NCBI RefSeq assembly: GCF_001423615.1
Contig: NZ_LMOU01000002.1
Location: 615,914-679,913 of the forward strand
Reading direction: 5' to 3'
DNA: 64,000 nucleotides
Source: Microbacterium sp. Leaf159
GTDB lineage: Bacteria > Actinomycetota > Actinomycetes > Actinomycetales > Microbacteriaceae
The notes below the pieces were generated by a model. The model was not told where the DNA came from and made no database searches. It saw only the letters and a program-made list of their open reading frames with translations. Position numbers and translations under genes: made by a program. Numbering within the stretch: the first letter of the stretch is position 1; each line of letters starts with the position of its first letter. Positions 25,148 through 34,030 of this stretch are shown piece after piece.

Positions 25148-27292
25148 TCAGTGCTGTGAAACGATCTCGACGACGGTCGCCTGCTGGGGGAACTGCACGG
25201 GCGGGCGGATGCCGATGCTCCCGAGCTCTCGACCGGTCATGGCGACGGGCTCCTCGGCCCACGCGAGCGGTGACTGGGCCGGGTCATGCGCGGGGCGCGA
25301 CAGGATGCGGAGTTCGTACGACCGCGCGGGATCCAGCCCCGGGAATCGCACCCGCCCTGCGGGGTAAGCGGCGCTGGTGGCGACCTGGGTGATGGTGAAC
25401 ACCGCGTGCGCCGCATCCTCCGCGACGATCCCGCGGACGTCGATGCCCGGCTCGGCACCGTCGACATGGACGACGGTGCCGTCGGCGATCAGCGGACGCA
25501 GTCGTTTGGCAAGGGCGATCCAGGTGGCGACACGGCCCCGGGTCTGCTCGTCGGCGGAGGTGAGGTCCCACTCGACGCCGAAGTGTCCGAGGAGGGCGAC
25601 AGCGGCGCTCAGCTCGAGCGAGACCGTGCGTCCCGAGGAGTGCACCACCGGGCTTGTGAGGTGCATGCCCATCATTTCGGGCGGCACGACGAGGCCGGTG
25701 TAGCGCTGGTTCTCGAGCCGCTCGATCGGGTCGAGGCTGTCGCTGGTCCAGATGCGGTCGGTGCGGTCGAGGATGCCGAGGTCGACCCGGGCGCCGCCCG
25801 ATGCGCAGCTCTCGATCTCGAGATCGGGGTGGGCGGCCTTCAACTCGTCGAGCAGCCGGTAGAGGGCGAGCGTGTTCGCTCGTACCCGCGGCGATCCCCC
25901 CGGCCCACTGCCCGCATCGACGAGATCCCGGTTGTGATCCCACTTGAGGTAGGCGATCGGATACTCGGCCAGGAGCGCGAGGAGGCGATCAGCGATATGG
26001 CGGTACGCGTCGGGATTCGCAAGATCCAGCACCTGCTGCTGCCGCGCGGAAGGCGGCAGAGACGCGCGGCCGCGGAGGATCCAGTCGGGATGCGCGCGGG
26101 CGAGATCGCTGTCAGGGTTCACCATCTCGGGTTCCACCCAGAGGCCGAACTCCATGCCGAGCTCAGTGACCTTGCGGACGAGCGGATGCAGGCCGTCTGG
26201 CCAGACCTCGGCATCCACCTCCCAGTCGCCGAGTCCTCGGGTGTCGTCGCGGCGCCCGGTGAACCATCCGTCGTCGAGCACGAACCGCTCGATCCCGACC
26301 TCTGCCGCGGCATCGGCGAGCGCCGCCAGTCGGTCGAAGTCGTGGTCGAAGTAGACGGCTTCCCACGTGTTGAGAGTGACCGGGCGCGCACGGCGCGGAT
26401 GCTGCGGGCGGTCGCGCCACTCGGCGTGGAAGCGGCCCGAGAGCTGGTTGAGACCGTCGCCCCACGAGCCGATGACCCACGGCGTCGACACGGATGCTCC
26501 GGGGGCGATCATGACCTCACCCGGGGCGAACAGCTCACCGCCGGCAAGGAAGGCATCGCCCGTGACGACCCGCTCGGCGAGCACACGGTGGTTTCCGCTC
26601 CAGGCCACGTGGATGCCGTGCACCCGGCCGGACTCGAACCCGAAGCCGGGCCGGCCTGCCGCCAGCAGCACGGTCGCGTCGGCGCCCGGCCGCCCCCGCC
26701 GACCCTCACGCAGGTGCGTGCCGAGCGTGAAGACGTGCCGCTGAGCGGTGCGCTCGCGAAGATGGTGACCGGTGGTGTCGAGCAGTTCCGTGGCATCCCC
26801 GGGAGTCGGGAAGGCGAGCTGCAGAGCATCGAGCGAGTAGCCGCCGTCACCGGTGTTGGTCACGGTCATTCGCTGGTGGAGAAGCCCTGCGGCACCCACC
26901 TCGACGTCCCAGCGGAGGTGGATCCCCGCTTCCGCGTCCTTCAGCTCGACCGCGGCCGCATGGTGCTCGACGCGCACCTCGACGACCTCGGGCTTGATGC
27001 TGAAGCCGGCTCCCCCGCGGTGCCCCTCGATGGTCGGCGTTCCCAGCCAGCCCGAGGCCTCGGTGGCGACGGCGCTGAGACGTGCCGTGTGGTCGAGACC
27101 GCCCGACACCCGCTGCGGACGCGCGGCGACGGCGAGGCTGCGCAGGGTCTCCGGAGTCGAGCCGACGAGCTCCTCGCCCCAGTGGACGATGACGGGCACC
27201 TCTTCGGACTCGAGGTCGATGACGACACTCGTCCCGCCGCGGTGAAGGTGGATCACGCGATCGCTGGTGGCCGGGGACTCGAGTTCATCCAT
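25148..27292 (-). CDS. alpha-galactosidase, glycoside hydrolase family 36
   Basis: A 714-residue GH36 enzyme. The nucleophile Asp is in YLKWDHNRDL (about residue 450), the acid/base Asp in WTSDSLDPIERL (about 518), and VLDDGWF and ESCASGGARVDLG are further GH36 signatures. It cleaves terminal alpha-galactosyl residues from raffinose- or melibiose-like sugars; no signal peptide is seen, so it should act in the cytoplasm after import. The start at 27292 is chosen because AGGAG lies nine bases before it; a frame to 27328 would add 12 residues that lack a ribosome-binding site. It heads the four-gene sugar operon and diverges from a ROK repressor. Confidence 0.93.
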   Translation of the reverse strand: MDELESPATSDRVIHLHRGGTSVVIDLESEEVPVIVHWGEELVGSTPETLRSLAVAARPQRVSGGLDHTARLSAVATEASGWLGTPTIEGHRGGAGFSIKPEVVEVRVEHHAAAVELKDAEAGIHLRWDVEVGAAGLLHQRMTVTNTGDGGYSLDALQLAFPTPGDATELLDTTGHHLRERTAQRHVFTLGTHLREGRRGRPGADATVLLAAGRPGFGFESGRVHGIHVAWSGNHRVLAERVVTGDAFLAGGELFAPGEVMIAPGASVSTPWVIGSWGDGLNQLSGRFHAEWRDRPQHPRRARPVTLNTWEAVYFDHDFDRLAALADAAAEVGIERFVLDDGWFTGRRDDTRGLGDWEVDAEVWPDGLHPLVRKVTELGMEFGLWVEPEMVNPDSDLARAHPDWILRGRASLPPSARQQQVLDLANPDAYRHIADRLLALLAEYPIAYLKWDHNRDLVDAGSGPGGSPRVRANTLALYRLLDELKAAHPDLEIESCASGGARVDLGILDRTDRIWTSDSLDPIERLENQRYTGLVVPPEMMGMHLTSPVVHSSGRTVSLELSAAVALLGHFGVEWDLTSADEQTRGRVATWIALAKRLRPLIADGTVVHVDGAEPGIDVRGIVAEDAAHAVFTITQVATSAAYPAGRVRFPGLDPARSYELRILSRPAHDPAQSPLAWAEEPVAMTGRELGSIGIRPPVQFPQQATVVEIVSQH

Positions 27293-27332
27293 CACGCTCT
27301 CCTGCAGAGCCTCATTGCTGAAATGCATGGAT

Positions 27333-27364
27333 TAGTTCTATCACGAAAGTAAAGGCATGCCAAG
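27333..27364 (-). promoter_or_regulatory. promoter and candidate ROK operator of the alpha-galactosidase operon
   Basis: On the minus strand, -35 TTGGCA (27359-27364) and -10 TAGAAC (27336-27341) are 17 bases apart. An imperfect inverted repeat TTAGTT-N9-AAGTAA (27333-27353) lies on the -10, as expected for repression by the divergent ROK protein. Confidence 0.5.
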
Positions 27365-27438
27365 AGTGGTTCTGGAAACCTCGAATCCCGAATCCACCGC
27401 TGTTTTAGTGCCACAATGGAACGAACGAGGAGGTGGAC

Positions 27439-28554
27439 ATGCTCACAGAGAGCGAGAACGCGCTTGCGGAAGCGGTACTGATCCACGGCCCCATCTCCCG
27501 CTCGGCGCTGACGTCCCGACTCGGTCTCTCCGCCGCGAGCCTCACCCGCCTGGCGAAGCCCTTTCTCGACACCGGTCTTCTCGTCGAACTCGACGACGTC
27601 GTGGACGGCTCCGTCGGCCGCCCGACCAGACCGCTCGACATCGCCCCCGACCGGGGTTTCTTCGTCGGGGTCAAGCTCACAGGCGACACCCTGCACGCGG
27701 TTCTCACCGACGTCAGGGCCGCTCTCGTCGACTCTTTCACCCGCCCGCTCACTGCGTCCGATCCATCGAGCGTGGTCGCGGACATCCGCGCCGCGATCGA
27801 CGATTTCGACGGCGACCTCCGTGGCATCGGCGTCAGCCTCGGCGGTTCGGTCGACGAGGGAGTCGTCGAGTTCGCCCCCTTCCTGGATTGGCACGACGTA
27901 CCGTTCGCCGCCATGCTCGCCAATGCGACCGGACTGCCGGTCGCCGTCGAGAACGACCTGGTCGCGCTCGCCGAGGCCGAGAGGTGGTTCGGCATGGGCC
28001 GCGGCCTGCCCGGGTTCTCGGTGATCACGATCGGCGAGGGAATCGGCTACGCCGTCGTCGCACACAACGAGGTCGTGCGCACCCGCGAGGTCGGCGCCGG
28101 CCTCGGCGGACACATCCCTCTCGCAGCCAACGGCCCCCTCTGCGACCGCGGACATCGCGGGTGCGCACAGGCGATGCTCACATCGGGATCGATCACCGCC
28201 CAGGTCTCCGGCGCCCTGCGACGCACCGTCGACTACGACGAGTTCCTGGCGCTCACCGCAGGCGGCGACCCTGCAGCGGCTGCAGTGGCGGATGCCGCCG
28301 GCGAAGCGCTCGGCCGATTCATCGCCCTCGCCGCGAACCTCACGATGCAGCCAGCCACGGTTCTGGCCGGCGATGGCATAGGTCTGTTCTCGGTCGCCGA
28401 ACCCGCCATCCGACGAGCGATCGCCGCCGACCGCGACCCGCTCGCGGATCCCATCGAGCTCTACATCGACGAGCCCGGGTTCACCGCCTGGGCGCGCGGA
28501 GCCGCCGCGGTGGCGATCCAATCGGCGATCGCGACGCTGTCGCTCCCCCGCTGA
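27439..28554 (+). CDS. ROK family transcriptional regulator
   Basis: A 371-residue regulator: an N-terminal HTH (ISRSALTSRLGLSAASLTRLA, about residues 18-38) and a ROK domain with IGVSLGGSVDEG (about 130) and a zinc-type motif near CDRGHRGCAQ (about 235; only two of the usual Cys positions plus a His are seen). It probably represses the divergent alpha-galactosidase operon and is released by the imported sugar. AGGAGG ends five bases before the ATG at 27439, which is preferred over the GTG at 27433. Confidence 0.9.
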   Translation: MLTESENALAEAVLIHGPISRSALTSRLGLSAASLTRLAKPFLDTGLLVELDDVVDGSVGRPTRPLDIAPDRGFFVGVKLTGDTLHAVLTDVRAALVDSFTRPLTASDPSSVVADIRAAIDDFDGDLRGIGVSLGGSVDEGVVEFAPFLDWHDVPFAAMLANATGLPVAVENDLVALAEAERWFGMGRGLPGFSVITIGEGIGYAVVAHNEVVRTREVGAGLGGHIPLAANGPLCDRGHRGCAQAMLTSGSITAQVSGALRRTVDYDEFLALTAGGDPAAAAVADAAGEALGRFIALAANLTMQPATVLAGDGIGLFSVAEPAIRRAIAADRDPLADPIELYIDEPGFTAWARGAAAVAIQSAIATLSLPR

Positions 28555-28580
28555 CCGCGGCCCTCACCGACCAGCTCCAC

Positions 28581-28898
28581 TCACTCCTCGATGGTCGCGA
28601 GCACCGACACGGCGCTCATCGCCGCGGGCCAGCCGGCGTAGAAAGCGAGATGCGTCGCCACCTCGGCAAGCTCCTCGCGGCTGATGCCGTTGGCGATCGC
28701 CTTGTTCATGTGCGACACCAGCTGAGCATCCCGCCCGAGGGCGATCAGCGTCGCCACCGTGATCAGGCTCCGCTCCCGCGGCGAGAGCTCCGGACGCTCC
28801 CAGACATCGGCGAAGAGCACGCCGTCGGTGAGGTCGGCGAGTTTCGGGGCGAGGTCGCGCACGAGCTGGGGTGCGACACGGGGATTGTCTCCGGTCAT
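28581..28898 (-). CDS. carboxymuconolactone decarboxylase family protein
   Basis: A 105-residue all-helical CMD-family protein: LSPRERSLITVATLIALGR (about residues 40-58), SHMNKAIANGISREELAE and FYAGWPAAMSA. The C-x-x-C of AhpD-type peroxidase partners is absent, so a decarboxylase- or isomerase-like role is more likely; the substrate is unknown. AAGGA lies five bases before the start at 28898; the ATG at 28916 is also in frame. It converges on the ROK gene with 26 bases between stops. Confidence 0.83.
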   Translation of the reverse strand: MTGDNPRVAPQLVRDLAPKLADLTDGVLFADVWERPELSPRERSLITVATLIALGRDAQLVSHMNKAIANGISREELAEVATHLAFYAGWPAAMSAVSVLATIEE

Positions 28899-29059
28899 GG
28901 TGTCCTTCTTCCTCATTCAGCGTCGCGGCACCGGCAGGTCGCCGCATCCGTCCCTTCGACGCTAGGCGGGACGACCGGAACGAGGGAGGCCCTGACGGTA
29001 CCTCGTTCGCGGGGCGCCGCAGACGGAATCCGACGGTTCCGCGATGACAGAATCGAGGG

Positions 29060-29815
29060 ATGACCGATCCGTTCGACGCTCTGATCGAGGCCGGTTCGAC
29101 CGCAGACGTCTCGGGCTGGGACTTCTCCTGGCTCGACGGGCGGGCGACCGAGGAACGCCCTCCGTGGCGTTACGCGCGCCTGCTGGGTGAGCGCCTGGGC
29201 GCAGCATCCGCCTCCCTCGACATCCAGACCGGCGGCGGCGAGGTGCTCTCTGAAGCCGCATCGTTCCCGCCCGTCGCGGTCGCGACGGAGTCCTGGCCAC
29301 CGAACATCGCGCACGCCACCCGTCTGCTGCATCCGCGGGGCGTGGCCGTCGTGGCCGATCAGGACGAGCCCCCGCTGCCGTTCGCCGATGCCGCATTCGA
29401 TCTGGTCACGAGCCGCCACCCCGCCACGATCTGGTGGAACGAGATCGCGCGCGTGCTCCGCCCCGGCGGCACCTATCTCGCGCAGCACGTGGGGCCAGCG
29501 AGCGCCTTCGAGCTGATCGAGTTCTTCCTCGGGCCGCAGCCGGAGGCCCGCCGCGGCCGACACCACGATGACGAGGTCCTCGCGGCCGAGGCTGCAGGAC
29601 TCGAGGTCGTCGACCTCCGCACCGCGAGACTCCGGATCGAGATCCACGACGTCGCCGCCGTGGTCTATCTGCTGCGCAAGGTGATCTGGTGGGTTCCGGG
29701 TTTCACGGTCGAGACGCACCTCGACCGGCTCCGCGATCTGCACGAGCTCATCCAGGCGGAGGGCACGTTCGTCGCCCACTCGACCAGGCATCTGATCGAC
29801 GCCCGTCGGCGCTGA
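29060..29815 (+). CDS. class I SAM-dependent methyltransferase
   Basis: A 251-residue protein. The SAM-binding motif is degenerate (LDIQTGGGEVLSEA, about residues 53-66); FADAAFDLVTSRHP (about 105) is motif II-like, and IARVLRPGGTYLAQHVGP (about 130) is the post-II motif. The substrate is unknown. It may be a small-molecule methyltransferase of the UbiE/COQ5 type. It stands alone, diverging from the CMD gene by 161 bases. Confidence 0.8.
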   Translation: MTDPFDALIEAGSTADVSGWDFSWLDGRATEERPPWRYARLLGERLGAASASLDIQTGGGEVLSEAASFPPVAVATESWPPNIAHATRLLHPRGVAVVADQDEPPLPFADAAFDLVTSRHPATIWWNEIARVLRPGGTYLAQHVGPASAFELIEFFLGPQPEARRGRHHDDEVLAAEAAGLEVVDLRTARLRIEIHDVAAVVYLLRKVIWWVPGFTVETHLDRLRDLHELIQAEGTFVAHSTRHLIDARRR

Positions 29816-29845
29816 GCCGACCTCACCCCGGCGAGAGCTGCCTGA

Positions 29846-30226
29846 TCAGCCCGCCGCGCGCGGCATCGCACACGCCGCCGTGCCGCCGGGGAGGCGATGC
29901 CGGAAGCGGGCGATCAACGAATAGCCGAGCGATGCCGCCCACGAGAACGGCGGGGTCACGAGCAGATGGCCGAGGAAGCGAAGGATCCCCTGCGGCTGCA
30001 GTTGCAGCAGTGCGGCGAACGCCGCGTGGCCACGGAATCGTCGCCCGCCGGCCAGCAGCCAGACGTAATGGGTCACGTCATCATGGCTGAGCGCGAGTTC
30101 GTCCAGGTCGAGCCACTGCCACGGCTGCGCGTCCGGAAATCTGTCGAAGGCGTTCTCGAGTCGCCGCACCCACATCGTGCAGAAGGCGCAGTCGCCATCG
30201 AAGACGAGCAGCGGTTCGGTGGGCAT
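29846..30226 (-). CDS. DCC (DUF393) family thiol-disulfide oxidoreductase-like protein
   Basis: A 126-residue protein with the family motif VFDGDCAFCTMWVRRLE (about residues 8-24, D-x-x-C-x-x-C) and a hydrophobic segment around FLGHLLVTPPFSWAASLGYSLIARFR. The DCC family is thought to act in thiol redox chemistry, but evidence is limited. The start at 30226 gives the usual N-terminus; the upstream extension to 30253 is rejected. It converges on the methyltransferase gene with 30 bases between stops. Confidence 0.82.
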   Translation of the reverse strand: MPTEPLLVFDGDCAFCTMWVRRLENAFDRFPDAQPWQWLDLDELALSHDDVTHYVWLLAGGRRFRGHAAFAALLQLQPQGILRFLGHLLVTPPFSWAASLGYSLIARFRHRLPGGTAACAMPRAAG

Positions 30227-30306
30227 GGCTCCGACACTACGCTCCCGAACCACAGGACTCTCGCGATCTCAACCCCCTGTACCCGTGCACGGCCATGGCG
30301 GAATCT

Positions 30307-30516
30307 ATGGGCATGAGCCACCCCGACGACATCAAACAGCCCCTCGACCATCTGCCGCCGCTCGATGAGCGCGACAAGGCGATCGACATCGACGAGCCGA
30401 GCTATCCGACCTCCGAGGCACCGACCGGCCCCGCGCACGCATCACCCGAGACGGCTGCAGAGCCCGACAAGCCGAACCGCCACGGCGTCGACAAGCTGCC
30501 GCCGACCTCGCGCTGA
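30307..30516 (+). CDS. small hydrophilic disordered protein
   Basis: A 69-residue Pro/Asp/Glu/Lys-rich protein with no predicted fold, signal or membrane segment. GGCGGA lies five bases before the ATG at 30307; 30295 and 30313 are alternatives. The stop codon is directly followed by the GTG of the cyclodeaminase gene, suggesting coupling. Low complexity makes this call weaker than its neighbours. Confidence 0.5.
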   Translation: MGMSHPDDIKQPLDHLPPLDERDKAIDIDEPSYPTSEAPTGPAHASPETAAEPDKPNRHGVDKLPPTSR

Positions 30517-31152
30517 GTGCTCGGCCACGTGGAGTCACCCACCGATATCCCGACGTCGATCCCACTGGACGACTGGCTCGCGAAGCTCGGTCAGTCCACC
30601 GGGGCGCCGGGAGGCGGCGCTGCGTCCGGTGTGATGCTCGGCATCGCCGCATCACTGTTGAGCATGGTCGCCGCATACACGCCCGATGATCCACGCGCAG
30701 CGGAGTGCGGGCGGCGAGTGGCAGGTCTGCGCGGCGAGGCGCTTCGCGGCGCGGAGAGCGACGGAATCGTCTCCGCCGACTTCGGCAGCGCGCTCGCCCT
30801 GCCCGAGGACGACCAGGATCGCGACGCCCGAGTGCGCGACGCAGCCGTGCGCGCGGCGGAGTCGGCGGCGCGACTCGGAGCATCCGGCATGGCACTGCTG
30901 AGCGAGCTGCGCGTGCTTCGCGAGATCGGGAACCGGAGCCTGTCGGCAGACCTCGCCGTCGCAGCCGCTGCGCTCAGCGCGGGTCTCTCAGGGTCCTCGA
31001 TCAATCTGCGTGCCAACCTCCGGACTGCTCGCGCGCATCACGCGACGGCAGCGGACCTGGCCGAATTGCGAGTCGTCGCCGCGCAACTGGCTGAGACACA
31101 GCAGAGCGCCGCGCAGATCGCGGGCGACCTCTCCGCGGAGTTCGAAGGCTGA
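30517..31152 (+). CDS. cyclodeaminase/cyclohydrolase family protein (FTCD C-terminal domain)
   Basis: A 211-residue helical protein with the family turn APGGGAASG (about residues 31-39) and helices resembling formiminotetrahydrofolate cyclodeaminase, here without the formiminotransferase domain. It would act on a folate derivative in the cytoplasm, but activity is inferred. The start is a GTG immediately after the TGA of the small upstream gene. It converges on the small gene at 31178. Confidence 0.8.
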   Translation: MLGHVESPTDIPTSIPLDDWLAKLGQSTGAPGGGAASGVMLGIAASLLSMVAAYTPDDPRAAECGRRVAGLRGEALRGAESDGIVSADFGSALALPEDDQDRDARVRDAAVRAAESAARLGASGMALLSELRVLREIGNRSLSADLAVAAAALSAGLSGSSINLRANLRTARAHHATAADLAELRVVAAQLAETQQSAAQIAGDLSAEFEG

Positions 31153-31177
31153 TCTTCCCTATCCGCATCGATCCGGT

Positions 31178-31504
31178 CTAGTCGACCTGGTACTCCGGAC
31201 CCTCGGGGGCCTCGAGCGGCGGCCCCGAGGGAGATTCGACTCCGCGGGTGAGCGCCTGCAATCGACGGACCAACTCGGCGTCCTCCAGCTCCGGCCCGGT
31301 CTCGGTGACCGTCTTCGCCACGATCTGGCTGGCCGGACCGATCAGGAACTTCGCCGTCACGACGGTGCCGTCGTGCTCCCGCACGGGTATCTCGACGATC
31401 TCGGCACGCTCCTCATCGCCCAGCGCGCGCCCGTAGGCCAACAGCGCGTCCGCGATGTCGTCACCGGTCAGGAACTCGTCGCCGCCATACAGGATCAATT
31501 GCAT
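31178..31504 (-). CDS. uncharacterised small protein, paralogue of the one at 17018-17377
   Basis: A 108-residue protein of unknown function. It shares order and motifs with the protein at 17018-17377: an N-terminal MQLILYGGDEFLTGDDIADAL, then VEIPVREHDG and FLIGPASQIV. The C-terminus is Pro/Glu-rich and probably flexible. It has no signal peptide or membrane helix. The two copies are in unrelated neighbourhoods, which suggests a dispersed lineage-specific family. Confidence 0.75.
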   Translation of the reverse strand: MQLILYGGDEFLTGDDIADALLAYGRALGDEERAEIVEIPVREHDGTVVTAKFLIGPASQIVAKTVTETGPELEDAELVRRLQALTRGVESPSGPPLEAPEGPEYQVD

Positions 31505-31802
31505 AGTGCCGTTCTATGCCACCACGGCCGGATACCCGCGCCCCTTGCCCGCCCGACGGGTGGATGCTAGCGGCGGCGCCCCCTCGGCGCGCAGACGAGA
31601 AAAGGGTACGCCCACCCGACAGCATCCGCCATGGGATGCCGTGGCGAGCGGATCGCGCGTATCGTCACGACCTGAGAGCCGGCGCCGTAGGCGTCATGGG
31701 GATCGCCCCCGGAGTGGCTCCGGTCGAGGGGCTCTGTGCCGACGGTTGCGAAACGCCCGCCGAGAGAGAGTCCCTCCACTGTGGGCGGCGGTGAACCGCG
31801 GT
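31505..31802. other. intergenic region with a 16-bp palindrome at the end of mesD
   Basis: About 300 bases without a credible gene. The one open frame (plus 31516-31794) has Arg/Pro-rich translation and no ribosome-binding site. A perfect palindrome GTGAACCGCGGTTCAC (31791-31806) covers the stop codon of mesD and may help stop transcription. I see no known riboswitch. Confidence 0.6.
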
Positions 31803-32840
31803 TCACACCCTGACGGCGGCGAGCTCCTCGCGGAGCAGCGCGGCCCCAGCACTGAGCGCACGCAACTTGCCTCGCGCGACGTCACGAGGCAACGGCGCCA
31901 AGCCGCAGTTCGTGCTCGGGATCAACTTGTCCGCGTCGACGAAGCGGAGGGCATCGCGCAGGGTGTCGGCGACCTCTTCGGGGGTCTCGATCGTGTCACT
32001 GGCGACGTCGATGGCTCCGAGCATGACCTTCTTGCCCCGGATGAGCTCGATGAGGTCCAGCGGGACGTGCGAGTGGTGGCTCTCCAGTGAGATGGTGTCG
32101 ATGCTCGACTGCTGCAGCAGCGGGAACGACGTCTCGTACTGCCGCCATTCCGCCCCGAGAGTCGCCTTCCAGTCGGTGTTCGCCTTGATCCCGTAGCCGT
32201 AGCAGATGTGCACCACGGTCTCGGCACGCAGTCCTTCGGCCGCTCTCTCGAGAACCGCGACGCCCCAGTCCTTCACGTCGTCGAAGAAGACGTTGAACGC
32301 CGGCTCGTCGAACTGGATGATGTCGACCCCCGCCGCCTCGAGCTCCCGCGCCTCCTGGTTGAGGATCGTCGCGAACTCCCAGGCCAGCTTCTCGCGGCTC
32401 TTGTAGTGGCGGTCGTACAGAGTGTCGATCATCGTCATCGGACCGGGCAGGGCCCACTTGATCGGCTGATCGGTCTGCTGGCGGAGGAACTTGGCATCCT
32501 CGACGAACACGGGCTTCTCGCGGCTCACAGCTCCGACGACGGTCGGCACGCTGGCGTCGTATCGGTCGCGGATCCGAACGGTCTCCCGCTGGTCGAAATC
32601 GACGCCGGAGAGATGCTCGATGAACGTCGTGACGAAGTGCTGGCGGCTCTGCTCGCCGTCGCTGATGATGTCGAGGCCGGCCTGATGCTGCTCCTCGACG
32701 GTGATGCGCAGAGCATCCTGCACGCCCTCGACCAGAGCATCGCCCTCCAGCTTCCAGGGCGACCAGAGGGTTTCGGGCTGGGCGAGCCAGGACGGCTTGG
32801 GCAGGCTGCCGACGATCGACGTGGGAAGAAGCGTGGTCAT
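31803..32840 (-). CDS. mesD: folate-independent methionine synthase, core-MetE type (MesD)
   Basis: A 345-residue protein equal to the catalytic C-terminal half of MetE, without the N-terminal folate-binding half. Zinc ligands are in VHICYG (H-x-C, about residue 211), SLESHHSH (Glu, about 254) and PSTNCGL (Cys, about 315). Family work (core-MetE groups MesA-D) shows the MesD group makes methionine by methyl transfer to homocysteine without folate and depends on MesX. The methyl donor is unknown. It lies 37 bases after mesX on the same strand, which supports the MesD assignment over other core-MetE groups. Confidence 0.85.
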   Translation of the reverse strand: MTTLLPTSIVGSLPKPSWLAQPETLWSPWKLEGDALVEGVQDALRITVEEQHQAGLDIISDGEQSRQHFVTTFIEHLSGVDFDQRETVRIRDRYDASVPTVVGAVSREKPVFVEDAKFLRQQTDQPIKWALPGPMTMIDTLYDRHYKSREKLAWEFATILNQEARELEAAGVDIIQFDEPAFNVFFDDVKDWGVAVLERAAEGLRAETVVHICYGYGIKANTDWKATLGAEWRQYETSFPLLQQSSIDTISLESHHSHVPLDLIELIRGKKVMLGAIDVASDTIETPEEVADTLRDALRFVDADKLIPSTNCGLAPLPRDVARGKLRALSAGAALLREELAAVRV

Positions 32841-32877
32841 GGTGTGGAGTTCTCCGTCGGTCGGGCGAGAAAGATGG

Positions 32878-33966
32878 TCAGGCGACGGGGGCGAGGTCGT
32901 CGGCAGGCACACGGTCGTCGGCCGTGTCGCCGTAACTGGCGGCCCACTGCTCGAGAAGCTCGCCGTGCGGCTGCATCAGGTGCTCGTCCGTGAACCTGCC
33001 CTGCTCGGCTGCAAGTCGACTCCGCTCGTCGCGGTCGTACGCGATCTTGGTCACCGAGTAGTCCTGCTGCTCGAGACTCGGCTGATAGATGCCCGCCGCG
33101 GCCGAGTTCGCGTTGTAGACCTCCGGGCGGTAGATCTTCTGGAACGTCTCCATCGTGCTGATCGTGCCGATGAGTTGGAGGTTCGTGTAGTCGTTCAGCA
33201 GATCGCCGCGGAAGTAGAACGCCAGCGGCGCGACGCTGCCGCGCGGCATGAAGTACCGAACCGAGAGACCCATCTTGGCGAAGTACGCATCGGTCAGCGA
33301 CGAGTCCTTCTGCTCATACTCGACCCCGAGGACCGGGTGATGATTGTCGGTGCGACGGTACGTCTTGCTCGTCGAGACGCTGATGCAGATCACCGGCGAG
33401 AGGGAGAACCGCTCCTGGTAGGCCTCGGAGTCGAGGAAGTGCTGGAAGAGCTTGCCGTGCAGATCGCCGAAGTCGTCGGGAAGGGCGAATCGACCCGCGG
33501 CTTCGCTGGCGGCCGGCAGTCGCACACTGAAGTCGTAGTCGCGCACGTACGACGAGAAGTTGTTGCCGACGATCCCGTGGGTGCGCTTTCCGGTCAGGCG
33601 GTCGACGATCTGGATGTCCAGAACCTCGAGCAGGGGGAACTCCCGGTCCTCGCCCTCCGCGGCGAACTGCACAGCGACCGAGATGATCTCGAGTTCGAGC
33701 GTGTAGCGGTCACCGCCCGGATTGTCCCAGCGGGCCAGGTCGTTGAACCGACGGTCGATCATCGTCAGCGCGTTGCGCAGGTTCTGCTGACGGTGCTCCC
33801 CGCGCGCCAGGTTGGCGAAGTTCGTGGTGATGCGGGAATCGTGCGACGGCGAATAGTCCTCGTCGAAGCGGGTCGTCGTGATGCGGAACGTGAATTCGTG
33901 GGCCATGAGGTGCCAATCGGTGAACTGATCGGCCGGGCTCGGCCTCGCGAAAGGGGATGCCTCCAT
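32878..33966 (-). CDS. mesX: MesX (DUF1852), partner of MesD methionine synthase
   Basis: A 362-residue DUF1852 protein. The core begins at residue 21 with MAHEFTFRITTTRFDEDY and includes TTNFANLARGEHRQQNLRN (about 48), IVGNNFSSYVRDYDFSVRLP and YDRDERSRLAAEQGRFT. MesX is required for MesD activity in organisms studied; its reaction is not known in detail, possibly an oxygen-dependent supply of the methyl group. The ATG at 33966 gives a 20-residue extension over the usual start at 33906; which one is used is uncertain. It diverges from a LysR regulator across a perfect palindrome. Confidence 0.87.
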   Translation of the reverse strand: MEASPFARPSPADQFTDWHLMAHEFTFRITTTRFDEDYSPSHDSRITTNFANLARGEHRQQNLRNALTMIDRRFNDLARWDNPGGDRYTLELEIISVAVQFAAEGEDREFPLLEVLDIQIVDRLTGKRTHGIVGNNFSSYVRDYDFSVRLPAASEAAGRFALPDDFGDLHGKLFQHFLDSEAYQERFSLSPVICISVSTSKTYRRTDNHHPVLGVEYEQKDSSLTDAYFAKMGLSVRYFMPRGSVAPLAFYFRGDLLNDYTNLQLIGTISTMETFQKIYRPEVYNANSAAAGIYQPSLEQQDYSVTKIAYDRDERSRLAAEQGRFTDEHLMQPHGELLEQWAASYGDTADDRVPADDLAPVA

Positions 33967-34003
33967 GGTGCGCCGAGAGCACCTCCATCGGGTAATGCTC
34001 CAC

Positions 34004-34023
34004 GACTATGCGATGGCATAGTC
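34004..34023. promoter_or_regulatory. 20-bp palindrome between mesX and its LysR regulator
   Basis: GACTATGC-GATG-GCATAGTC is perfect over 8-bp arms. It ends seven bases before the LysR ATG at 34031 and about 40 bases before the mesX start at 33966. It fits a LysR operator controlling both directions. Confidence 0.68.
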
Positions 34024-34030
34024 TGTGCCT

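Noticed and set aside
31516..31794. Plus-strand open frame of 92 codons before mesD
   Set aside because: Arg/Pro/Ala-rich translation, no ribosome-binding site and no domain.
31505..31802. Possible SAM, cobalamin or c-di-AMP riboswitch near the methionine synthase genes
   Set aside because: The region is downstream of mesD, not upstream, and no conserved riboswitch core could be recognised on either strand.
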